Source: Drechmeria coniospora
Taxonomy: Eukaryota > Ascomycota > Sordariomycetes > Hypocreales > Ophiocordycipitaceae
Direction of reading: 5' to 3'
Length of the DNA: 64,000 bases
NCBI RefSeq assembly: GCF_001625195.1
Contig: NC_054391.1
Span: forward strand, 6,893,157 to 6,957,156
Both the position numbers and the translations under genes were made by a program. Below are positions 32,529 through 42,230 of the stretch, one piece after another. Under the pieces are notes generated by a model. It made no database searches, was not told where the DNA came from, and saw nothing but the letters and a program-made list of their open reading frames with translations. Position 1 is the first letter of the stretch, and each line of letters starts with the position of its first letter.

Positions 32529-33527
32529 TCAGACGCAGGCGTCGCCAACAATTGACTTGAATTTTTTCAACGCCGCCTCCCAGTCGGCGACGCCGTCGGC
32601 CTCGGCCCACGAGGCAACGGTTCGCACGCCGTCGAGGTCGTCTTTCATGTGCACCTCGTCGGTCGTGCCGTCGAGGATCGTGACGCCGCCGAGGCCGAGG
32701 ACGAGCGAGTAGTAGGCGGCGACGGCTTCGACGGCGGCCTTGGCGGCCACCTGCCGGACTGGCTCGCTCCGGGCGAGTGACGGGTTCGCGCCGATGGTCC
32801 AGAAGGACTGGAAGACGATGTTCTCGTCGCGGCAAAAAGACCGCAGCGGCACCTCGTAGCCGGTGCCGTCGTAGAACCTGTTCTGGACGACGGCAGGCTT
32901 CCGCGCCACGGTGCCGTGAAGCTGCTGGAGAATGGCGAGCGTCGTGTTCGACAGGCCCAAGTTGCGAATCTTGTGGGGCGTGTAGGACTCGAGCGTCCGC
33001 CAGACCGTCACCGTCTCCTCCATGGTCTCCATGGGCGAGTGCAGGACGAGGCAGTCGAGGTAGGGGTCTTCGCCGTCCAAGGTAAAGTGGGCGAGGGACG
33101 AGCGGACCGACTGATGAACCTTGTCCACCAGCGACGCGTCCAAGTCGTACGGCGTCGTCTCGTTCTGGCCGGCGGGCGAGGTGAACTTGGTTTGGACCTG
33201 GCCGTCCTTGTCAGCCCGTCACCGTCGACGACGGAGGGCAAGCTGGGCTCGCGCGGTTACAAAGAGCTGCGCCCGGTCGACGATGCCTTGGGCAACGGCG
33301 CGGCGGACGCCCTCGCCGGCACCACGCTCGTCGTAGTGCTTTGGCTGAGCGGCCGTGTCGAGGGCGCGGAAGCCGGCCTTGAGGGCCGCGTACACCAGGT
33401 CTGCCGTCCTCTCCTTCTTCCACGCCGTGCCGTAGACAAGCTTGGGAATGACGGACGAGCTTCCGGCGAGGGGGAGATCTCTCGCAAGCCTCGAGGCCTG
33501 CGCACCGACGGAGAGCGTTTGCGCCAT
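32529..33527 (-). CDS. Aldo/keto reductase
   Basis: Exons 33527-33261 and 33197-32529 give 311 residues, the usual size for a monomeric NADPH-dependent AKR. The catalytic tetrad is visible as Asp57 and Tyr65 (RALDTAAQPKHYDE), Lys93 (FVQTKFTS) and His142 (CLVLHSP). Further family marks are IRNLGLSN and VQNRFYDGTGY, and the nucleotide site near GGVTILDGTTDEVHMKDDL. The short insertion FTSPAGQNETTPYD after the Lys is common in a fungal AKR subgroup. The substrate is not predictable. The gene is convergent with DYS1 and head-to-head, across 1.5 kb, with a MocA-type oxidoreductase. Confidence 0.92.
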
Positions 33528-35011
33528 GTCGGAAAGGACGAAGTGAAGCGACGAGCGGACGATGGGGGAGGGCTTCCGAGGTGGAGGATACGTTGTGGCA
33601 ATTGTTGGGCAGCGTGCCAGACTACATCCAAGATGACGTTGATTGGGACATGATGATCAATCAGTAATACTTGAGGGCCAAGGTCATTCGCGGGGTCGGT
33701 CATGCTGGTGTACTTACAAGTACCAGGTCGGTACTTGGGACTTGAACCCAGCTCCGTAGCGCGGTACCTCTTGCACAGTACGGAGCACGTCTTCTAGTAT
33801 TGCCGTACTGTACAGTATGACTGCAGAGACGTACGAAGCACCGAGGCGAAGCACTGTATTTCCATTTACGGAGTAATCCGTACAGCACTCCGAACTCCGT
33901 ACTCGTAGGTGTACCGCACCCTGTAATGCTCCGTGCGTACCTGAGGTATGCTCGCGTGCGTCGGGCCGCCAGTGTCTCGGGAAGCAAAACAAGGCGTCTC
34001 TCCCCCGTACAGGCGAGACGAGACAAGTGAACGAAAAGACCAAGGGTCATTGATTTGCGAGCCAACAAAGACTCTCGAGCGCCGCCATGCTACACTTTTT
34101 ACCATGAAGGGGAGAGAGCGGGCGCAATGGTCCGCGGCGCCCACCGTAGGCACTTGGTCCTGAAGCAAACCAGCACGCACTGTACAGGCATTCATTTCTT
34201 TGCAGTATTATTCATCACCGCAAGTACTTGGAAGTATATCTTGCAGTTCGTTCACACCTTGGTACTAAGGTAGTGAGTGTAATGGTAGGTTGCAGTTGTC
34301 GGCCCGTGCCTTGCCACCAAACTACCCAGGTACCAACTAGGTAGCTAGTACTCCGTTTTTGTTGTCGAGCACTACAGAGTACCAAGTAAGCAGGTACTGC
34401 AGGTATCGGACCACCATCGCAGTAGTTGCAATAGCACTGTACTCCGTCGTAGTGGTAACAATGAGCGACCGAGTGCAAGTACCAATACAAGGGAAGTAAT
34501 ACGGCGCTACATGGATAGTACTTGCTGATGATGGAAGCTGCTGGAGCCATGGACGGCAATTGGAGGGCTGGGGCATTGCTTGCTACGTAGCACCGGCTTA
34601 CCTCGTATCCGCCGCCCAATTTGAAGCCATCACTGCGAACGGAGCAACATAGTAAGTACCATCGGTAGGGCTTGTTGGAATAATACGAGGCATTATATGC
34701 CAGGTATGTGTCGTTCGCAAGTAAAGCAGATGCGCCCAAAGAAGCGCACCCCGCTCGGTTCGTCGTTCCCGTATCGAGCAACGCGTGTGCTCGCTCGACT
34801 CTTCAGCCAAGACGGCCAAAAGCTCTCGGAGACGTGGCGGCTATTTAGATGCAAACGTGCTTACGCACAATACATACTTGCACATGCATACTCCGTACAT
34901 GTCTACGTACCTACGTACATACGTGCCTACGTTCCCTTCCACCAGCAACGTACAGCCTACCTCGCCATCACCCTCCTTTAACGGCGACAAGGGACGTGGT
35001 CAAGAGTAAAA
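33528..35011. other. Divergent spacer AKR-MocA; large GTAC island
   Basis: From about 33700 to 34960 this spacer is one of the densest GTAC islands (for example TTTACGGAGTAATCCGTACA near 33866 and repeated GTACATAC/CTACGTAC words near 34890-34930). A tRNA-like B-box on the minus strand near 33740 does not fold into a tRNA. No gene is supportable. Confidence 0.6.
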
Positions 35012-36619
35012 ATGGCTTCCGGCACAGGGGCAGGCACAGGGACGCCGCACACAGTGCGATGGGGCATCATGGCCACCGGCTTGATCGCCGAAGGTGCGCG
35101 TCGACTTCCAGAACCTACCCCTCCTCGACACTGCCCACTACTCCTCGACTCTACCCTCGCTCCTCGACTCTACCCTCGCTCCTCGACACTGCCCTCTGCT
35201 CCTCGACTCTACCCTCTGCTCCTCGACTCTACCCTCTGCTCCTTGACTCTACCCTCAGCTCCTCGACACTACCCTTTGCTCCCCAACTCATCCCTGCTCC
35301 TCGACTCTGCCCTCTGCTCCTCGACTCTGCCCTCTGAGCGCTCCTCCATTCCACCCTCTACCCTATCTCACCCTGGCGTCCGACGAGGAAGACAATGTGT
35401 AATAACGCAGGCGCCGAAAAGTCTTTTGCCGAGATCTCCTCACCGATCCGCTCTCGCGAAATGTCCATGACGTCCGCCACACCATCGTCGCCGTCTCGTC
35501 CTCGACCTCGGTCGACAAGGCGGCGAGCTTCATCGAGAAGATTGACGGTCCCGCCTCGGCCAAGCTCTACGGGTCCTACGCCGACCTCGTGGCCGACGCC
35601 GACGTCGACATCGTCTACGTCGCCACCCCCCACAGCCACCACTTTCAGAACGCGATGCTCGCCCTCGAGGCGGGCAAGAACGTGCTCTGCGAAAAGGCCC
35701 TCACCGTGACGGCCGCCCAGGCGAGGAAGCTCGTCGAGACGGCCGAGGCGCGCAACCTCTTCCTCATGGAGGCCGTCTGGACCCGCTTCTTCCCTCTCAG
35801 CATCAAGATTCGGGAGCTCATCGCCTCGGGCGAGATCGGCACCGTCTACCGAACCATGGGTGGGTGGGCACCGTGGCCCCCGTCTCGTCGTCGTCCGCGT
35901 GCCCTCGAGCTTACCGCGCCGCAGCCGACCTGTCGTTTAACGAAAACAACGAGGCCGACGACGGCACCGTCACCTTTGCCGACGAGCATCGCATGGTCAA
36001 CAAAGACCTCGCCGGGGGTGCCCTCCTCGACCTCGGCGTCTACCCCCTCACCTGGGTCTTCCAGACGCTCTATCACCTTCAGCCCGAGGAGGAGAAGGAG
36101 CCGCCGACGGTCGTGGCCGCCGTCAACCGGTACAGGACGGGCGCCGACGAGACGACGACCGTCCTCTGCCAGTTCCCCCGCCACCGGAGCATGGGCGTCG
36201 CGACGACGTCGGTGCTCGTCGGCACCGACCCCGGCGGGAACGCGGCCGCGCCCGCCATCCGCATCCAGGCTTCCAAGGGCGAGATCCAGGTCGCCCACCC
36301 GGCCTTTCAGCCCACCGAGTTCCGCGTCATCAAGAAGGGCGGCGGCGTCGACGTCGTCGCCTGCCCGATCCCCAAGGATCCCAAGCGAAACTGGGGGCAC
36401 GGCATGTTCTGGGAGGCCGACGAGTGCGCGCGCTGCTTGCGGGACGGGAGGAAGCAGAGCGATTCGATGCCGTGGGCCGAGAGCATCGTCATCATGGAGA
36501 CGATGGAGTCGGCGCTGGATCAGGGAGGCGTCGTCTACCCGGACCACATCACCACCGACGTCTACGACGCCAAGAGCCCGCTCAACACGGGCCGCCGGGA
36601 GGGTGCTGCCGCCGTGTGA
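35012..36619 (+). CDS. Gfo/Idh/MocA-family oxidoreductase (dihydrodiol/xylose dehydrogenase type)
   Basis: Exons 35012-35093, 35422-35859 and 35925-36619 give 404 residues. The Rossmann N-terminus is VRWGIMATGLIAE at 15-27, followed by FCRDLLTDPLSRNVHDVRHT, VDIVYVATPHSHHF and the family signature NVLCEKALTVTAAQ with Lys119. The C-terminal alpha/beta domain contains GGALLDLGVYPLTW and NWGHGMFWEADECARC. These features match the branch that holds dimeric dihydrodiol dehydrogenase and NADP-dependent D-xylose 1-dehydrogenase. The actual substrate is inferred only by family. Intron 1 is unusually long (35094-35421, 328 bases) because it is mostly a 20-base minisatellite. Its acceptor AAAAG/TC is the one that restores the FCRDLLTDP frame. 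Confidence 0.92.
35113..35345. repeat. Intronic minisatellite, unit about 20 bases
   Basis: About eleven imperfect copies of CTCCTCGACTCTACCCTCTG lie head to tail entirely within intron 1 of the MocA-type gene. Confidence 0.93.
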
Positions 36620-39016
36620 CGATGCTAGGGGGGCATGTGACGGGTGGCGACGGCGCCGGTGCTACCGAGGCCGGGCCGGAGACGAATGAGTACTCGTGCA
36701 TGCCAGCACGGCACCGGAGGCATGTCCATGAACACGGCGCTTGCATGCCGGTGATGTCGGGTGCATGCACCGAGGAGCATGCGATGAACGCTCATGTGCG
36801 CGTCCGACGGTGGCAACGCTGATGACGTAGGAGGACTTGCCCATGCCAGAACTTGCACGAGCACCGCACATGCACCGGCACGTCGTCCCATGTGCACCTA
36901 CGCCTGCGTTCCTCCCTGCCGGAAACCGGCCCATCATCCCGAAGGGTTCCAGGACATCCGGGCGCCTTCCTTCTGTCCCCCCTGCCAGTTCCGCCCTTTC
37001 CGAACGGCCAACGTCCAGGAAGCAGGAGGGGGGATGTGCTTGCTTGCCATTCCATTCCTCTCGGTGCCGAGCCCATCATCTACGAGCGACGGTCATGTGC
37101 ATGCCATCTCCGTCGATGCCGTACATGCATGGCTACGAAGCACCCGGCAGCATTTGCTCTCGGCCACGGGTCCTGATGCGGATGCTTCGCTACCGGAGAA
37201 CACAACGCGGCCGCTGTCTCTGTCGTATCCTGATTCCGTGCATATCCAAGAGCCCGATGACCGGCTTCGGTCTCGGCGTCGGCGAGCGGGAAGCAGGCTT
37301 CGGACAAGGAGCGAGCGAGGACACGTACCGTACATGCACGTGTAAACACTTGCTGTGGTGACTGAACAGCATCTACCAGTAGGTATATGCCGTACAGTAG
37401 GCGAGTTCGCGGGCAGGAGTATGACGGGCATTCGGAGCAGGTAACCCAGGAGGAGTCATGTCTGCGCTTGATTCGCGAGGCACAGTGGCTCGGCATGCGT
37501 CATGCGCATGTGCCGCGCTCCAAACGTTGTACAAATAGATTCTACTGACATGCATGACCTCCTTGTACTTGCTGCTGCACTTGCTTGAATCGACGAGCAC
37601 TTGAGATTACTGTGCTTACAGAACGGAGTGGTTGTAGTTGTACTGTAAGTGTAATAATACTAACTTGTCTTGGACGAGCAAGTGCACAAGTAAGTACTTT
37701 GCTGTATTACTTGGCAGCAGGGGGGTGTGAGGCGAAAACAATGCCGAACGAACGCCGAGACGAATGGCATTCCGAACTAGCAACTTCGTTTCAACGAATA
37801 CTTACTCCGTACACCCATCATGTAATACTTAAGTACTTACTCCGTACTTGTCGCCTTACAGCGGGTGTACTCGTACTTGCGCTTTGCAGCATGAGAACCA
37901 ATCTCCGTCACGTGATGGCTCGTTTCAACCGCATCTCGGGCACCGCCTCGGCATCCACCAATGCCGTGCGAACTGGGTCAGAGAAACGATCAAGCGCCGG
38001 ATTGTTTCTTACCAGGGTCCCGGGGGGTGCAATCAACTGGCTCCATCGCCTCCTCGTCAAGAACTACACCATCTAGGTGCCTGCACACCTACTTGTCGCG
38101 GTAGCCAACTTCTAGAAGGCGCTTCGAGCGGTGTCTGAGTCGTCCCGACTGGCCGATCTATGAGCTTTTAAGCGGAGATGTTCACTGGCGTTTATGCGTC
38201 CAACATGTTCCTCCACTTGTTTTCTCCACCAGGCATCCACCAGCACCATGTCTGGGCTTGCAAGTACTGTAATTACTTGTATTAGTTGTACTTGCAGTAA
38301 GTAGGTGTGCATGTAAGTACGGAGAAATTAATTACTGCAAGTACACGTACTTACTTGGTGCTTGTGGTGCTTGTACAAGGCCTTATATCTTCTCTGTACT
38401 TACAGTACAGTGTTTATACTCGTATGGGCACTGGCACCTAAGTAACTACCTAGTCAGTAGTACTGTACTCCGTACATGTACAGTACTTGTGCTCCGAACA
38501 GTAATAATTGCACCTCCTAGGCCATACATGCAAGTAATGGTGCTTGTGCTGTTCCGGTATAGTACTTACACTGCTTACTTACAAGTTGGTGTGTTCCCCA
38601 AGTGCAGTCATTACTTGCAAGTACGTCCTCGCACACATGCAACTGAGTGTTAGTGTGCTACCAAGCAGCACCGCACTGCACACCCACGCCCGCTCGTACT
38701 GCTCTACCAACACCGATATCTGCGTGGCGGCGAGCCGTCTGCGGCGAAGACGCAACTTGCTCGTTCCTCTGAATCGTCTTCCACCCCACCCCCCTGTCGT
38801 CCAAGGGAACAGCTCTTTCGATTTCCCGATCTGTCCTCGCACGAGTAAGAATACCCGCCGAGAGGACAGGGTCGTCGTCGCCTCCGTCCGACAAGCGCCT
38901 GTTCGCTCAGGGGGGGGTGCAGGCTAGGCGGTAATAGCGCGGGCGAGGGCGAGGGGAAAAAAGTCGCAGCCAGAGGGGACCTCCGAATCAGCCTCTCCCT
39001 CTCACTCCCACCTCCC
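36620..39016. other. Spacer between the MocA gene and TRM9; CATG-rich then GTAC island
   Basis: 2.4 kb without a supportable gene. Positions 36650-37520 are rich in CATG and GCATGC words. Positions 37560-38640 form a GTAC island (ACTCCGTAC at 37804 and 37840, several AAGTACTTAC). From about 38700 the sequence becomes ordinary leader of TRM9. Open frames up to 183 codons here have no domain or codon bias. Confidence 0.6.
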
Positions 39017-39727
39017 ATGGCAGACGCGAACGAGGCCGCCGAGGCGACGACGCCGGGCCCGCCGCCTCCGAGGCCGGCGCCGGCCTCGTACGAGGACACG
39101 CATGTGCATGAAGTCTACGAGGCCATCGCACCTCACTTCTCCGCCACCCGCCACAAGCCTTGGCCGCTCGTCGCCAAGTTCCTCCTCGACCAGAGGCCCG
39201 GCAGCGTCGGCCTCGACGTCGGCTGCGGCAACGGCAAGTACCTCGCCGTCAACCCCTCCGTCCACGTCCTCGGCTGCGACCGCAGCGCCTCCCTCGTCCG
39301 GCTCGCACGCGCCGAGCGCCACGCCGACGTCCTCGTCGCCGACGGCCTCTGCCTGCCCTACCGCCGAGCCGCCGTCGACTTCGCCATCAGCATCGCCGTC
39401 ATCCACCACCTCTCCACCCCTCAGCGCCGCCGGGACGCCATCGCCCACCTCCTCGGCTGCCTCCGGCCCGAGCCCGACGCCCGCGCCCTCATCTTCGTCT
39501 GGGCCCTCGAGCAGGGCGAGAGCCGCCGGGGTTGGGACGAGTCCTCGGAGCAGGATACCCTCGTGCCCTGGGTCATGCGAACCAAGGGTGCGCCCGACGC
39601 CACCTACCAGCGGTACTACCACCTGTACCGGAAGGGCGAGCTCGAGGCCGACGTCGAGGCCGTCGGCGGGACCGTGTGGGAGAGCGGCTACGAAAAGGAC
39701 AACTGGTGGGCCATCTGTAGCAGATAG
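39017..39727 (+). CDS. TRM9: tRNA (carboxymethyluridine-34) methyltransferase TRM9
   Basis: An intronless 236-residue class I methyltransferase. Trm9, with Trm112, methylates the wobble uridine to mcm5U/mcm5s2U in tRNAs such as Arg-UCU and Glu-UUC. The sequence follows the family end to end: YEDTHVHEVYEAIAPHFSAT (25-44), RHKPWPLVAKFL, SAM motif I GLDVGCGNGKYL (65-76), GCDRS (87-91), VADGLCLPYR, AISIAVIHHLSTPQRR, FVWALEQ and the C-terminal TYQRYYHLYRKGELEADVEA. It is a stand-alone enzyme without the AlkB domain found in animal ALKBH8. The Pro-rich first 24 residues are not conserved. The gene is convergent with the Myb-like gene. Confidence 0.95.
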   Translation: MADANEAAEATTPGPPPPRPAPASYEDTHVHEVYEAIAPHFSATRHKPWPLVAKFLLDQRPGSVGLDVGCGNGKYLAVNPSVHVLGCDRSASLVRLARAERHADVLVADGLCLPYRRAAVDFAISIAVIHHLSTPQRRRDAIAHLLGCLRPEPDARALIFVWALEQGESRRGWDESSEQDTLVPWVMRTKGAPDATYQRYYHLYRKGELEADVEAVGGTVWESGYEKDNWWAICSR

Positions 39728-39849
39728 CACCACTGAAGAAGCACTTGCAGTGCTCCGTGCAGCGCATCCACTTGCGGTAAATGCGTCGATGCCGTCCATT
39801 CCCGACAAAACTCCGTGGCCAGCTGGTGCGCTCGTGCTTGCACTTGCTA

Positions 39850-39995
39850 ATACATGTACGGAGTGCTGTACTTGCAAGTACATGTACAGTACGGAGTGCT
39901 GTCCTTGCAGGTACCTGTACAGTACGGAGTGCTGAACTTGCAAGTACATGTGCAGTACGGAGTGCTGTACTCCGTACTCACAAGTACATGCACTC
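39850..39995. repeat. Tandem array, unit about 38 bases, built from GTAC motifs
   Basis: Four copies of a unit that reads ACAGTACGGAGTGCTG followed by TACTTGCAAGTACATGT. The copies differ by single substitutions (for example TGTCCTTGCAGGTACCTGT in copy 2), which keep the palindromic half-sites paired. Confidence 0.93.
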
Positions 39996-40532
39996 CGTAC
40001 TCCGGTACGCCGGCGTGTTGTATTACCCCGCCCTTGCCAGTTCCCACCGTTCATCTCATCTCATCCGCAGAGTCATCGTCATCGTCGGCTTCATCCTCGC
40101 AAGCTCGCTTCCATTATTATCCACGTCAACAAACATTATAGTCGTATGGACCTCCTGTCCCCTTCCCCCTCTCTCTCAGGACACCCAGCCTGGCAGCGCT
40201 ATGCAATGCTCCACCTCGAGGCGAGCAAGCCAAGGTTGGTAGGTTCGTTCCTCCATCGCCAACCCTGCCCAGGAGGCACCATCCGTCGGCCGCCGCGCTC
40301 CCACCGTCATTAAAAAGAATAAATAATGACCACGGCAGCAGTCGCGGCAGCTTGGGTGGACGAGCCGGTGCTCATCAAAAAGAAAATCTAAGCTTCATGC
40401 CAATGCCAATGCCGTCCCTAGTCGCCATCTAGGCGCAGGGCCCCAAATTCATGCACCCCGTACGCCCTCTATCCCCGTAAAATGCTCCCTGGGCATCTGG
40501 CCACCCCAATCGGAATGGCCACATCACGACGC

Positions 40533-40562
40533 CAGCAACAACAACAACAACAACAACAACAA
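40533..40562. repeat. (CAA)n microsatellite
   Basis: About nine CAA units in a 3' spacer between TRM9 and the Myb-like gene. Confidence 0.9.
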
Positions 40563-40831
40563 ACCTTTGCTTTTCTCGCCATTTCTCATGCTCTCATTTT
40601 CTCTCGCCCGCCCGCCCATCATGGGGTGCATGTGTGCATGTGAATGTCGAAAACCTGCCGTCGATGACGACGCAACGCATCGTTGCCGCGCGTGCCGTGT
40701 TGTATGCATTGCTCGATGACAAGGACGCCGGGCCGGTCGGCATGCTTGCCACGACGTCCGCACTCGCCCCTTTTGCTTTCACACTCGTCCGCCCACACGT
40801 CGAGTAATAATTCGTAGACCGTGCCGTGACC

Positions 40832-42230
40832 CTAAACGAGCCGTCGTCGTTGGTTGTTCTCGCGCGGAGGCAGTTCCACACTGGCTCGTCGTTTTGTTCT
40901 CGTCGGCTCGCCCGTCTGGTAGCCGGGCGCGACGGGCAGCATCGACCCGTGCTTCGGGGCCAAGCCTGCCGGGCCCAGGTGCGGTCTGTCGGCGGGTGCG
41001 CCGTAGGGGCTGACGCCCGTCGTCAACTCGGCGAGGCTCGGCAGCGGGCCCGGGTTGCGAGGCTGTCCTTGGGTCTGGATCGGCGCAAGACCCGGTCCCG
41101 CCGTGTAGTAAAACTCTCCGTGATCCGACGCCATCGAGGGCGCCATGGCCGGTGCCGTCGCGGGCGGCGGTGGGGGAGGCCTCGCCTCGGCGCGAGCCAT
41201 TTGACCGGCGGGCATCATGGGCAACGACGACTGCTGGCTTCGGCCGTAGATGGATCGAGGCGAGGGTGGCGTCAGGTGTCGGGCGACGCTCTCTTGGTGC
41301 TGGAAGTGGCTCGGCCGCGATGCCGCGCTCCGCTGTCCGCTCTCGACGTTCACGGATGCGAGCGAGAACGGCACGACGCCGGCTCGTCGAGCCATGTCGG
41401 CTTCGCCGAGCTGCCAATGCATCGCCTCGGCGGCCCGCCAAGGCACGGCCAGTTCTTCGGCCACCTTGGCCCACATTTCCGACTTGAATCTGCAAGTCGA
41501 TGGGATCAGCACATGGAAGCGCAGGGAGGGAGGGGGGCGAGGCGAAGCAGGACCCCGGAGGCGTGGCGTCGTTTGCCACGGGCGCCGTCACGCACCTTTC
41601 ATATAGTCTCGCAAGCTTGTTCTTCCGCTCCTCGTCCCACTCGCTTCGTCTTTCGAGGTAGTTCTGGTAATGGAGCCGGCAGCTGATGGCGCTCCGGCCG
41701 GGCAGACGCTTGGAAACGTCCTCCCATTTCATGCCACTCCCCCTGAGCTCGATGATGAGCGCGTCCTCCTCGGGCGACCACTTGCTCTGCTTCTTGACGG
41801 GCTGCTCCGGCGCGGGCATGTTGCGCCTTACGTTGGACATGGGGCCAGCCGCGACGGGTTGGGCGACCTGAGCGGTCATCTGTCCGTACGCTGGGGAGGC
41901 GGCTGGCGAGTGCGGTACGGGGGTGCGATGGTGGCGGGGATGGATCGACGGCTCATTTGCGTCCGAGGACTTGAGGGCGGAGCCGATGTCCAGGCGGAGG
42001 GCGTTGCCGGCTCCTCGAGCGGATGCGAACCGTCCGTGAACGGGGGCGGAGAGGCTGGCTAGCAGACCAACCCCGTGGCTGTTGAACGATGGCTCTGCCC
42101 TCGGGAGGCAGAGAACCGTCTGGCTCTTGAGTTGGGCCAGCTCCGCGACTGGGTGCAAGGCTCGGCCTTGGCTCCTTCGGTTCGTGATTGGAGAGACGGG
42201 TTGGGTTTCCCAAACGACGCAGTGTAGCAA
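40832..42230 (-). CDS. Myb/SANT-like DNA-binding protein
   Basis: Exons 42230-41596 and 41489-40832 give up to 430 residues. Two adjacent Myb/SANT-like helical repeats are visible: KWSPEEDALIIELRGSGMKW...LPGRSAISCRLHYQNYLE (150-193), then EWDEERKNKLARLYERFKSE...EELAVPWRAAEAMHWQLG (197-240), the second crossing the intron. The conserved tryptophans and the arginines of the recognition helix point to sequence-specific DNA binding in the nucleus. The rest is low-complexity: a Pro-rich middle (ARPPPPPPATAPAMAPSM) and a basic C-terminus (TRTKRRASVEL, NNQRRRLV) that may serve as a nuclear localisation signal. The first 120 residues are poorly structured and the start codon is not secure; there may be an additional 5' intron. 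I cannot name an orthologue. Confidence 0.82.

Larger units (their letters stand above)
39728..40831. other. Convergent spacer TRM9-Myb with tandem GTAC array
   Basis: 1.1 kb of 3' regions. It begins with a four-copy tandem array of the GTAC motif (39850-39995). A CAA run lies at 40533-40562. No gene is supportable. Confidence 0.6.

Noticed and set aside
33725..33800. tRNA-like B-box (GGGTTCAAGTCCC) on the minus strand
   Set aside because: No matching acceptor stem or A-box in the expected distance; the T-stem closes imperfectly.
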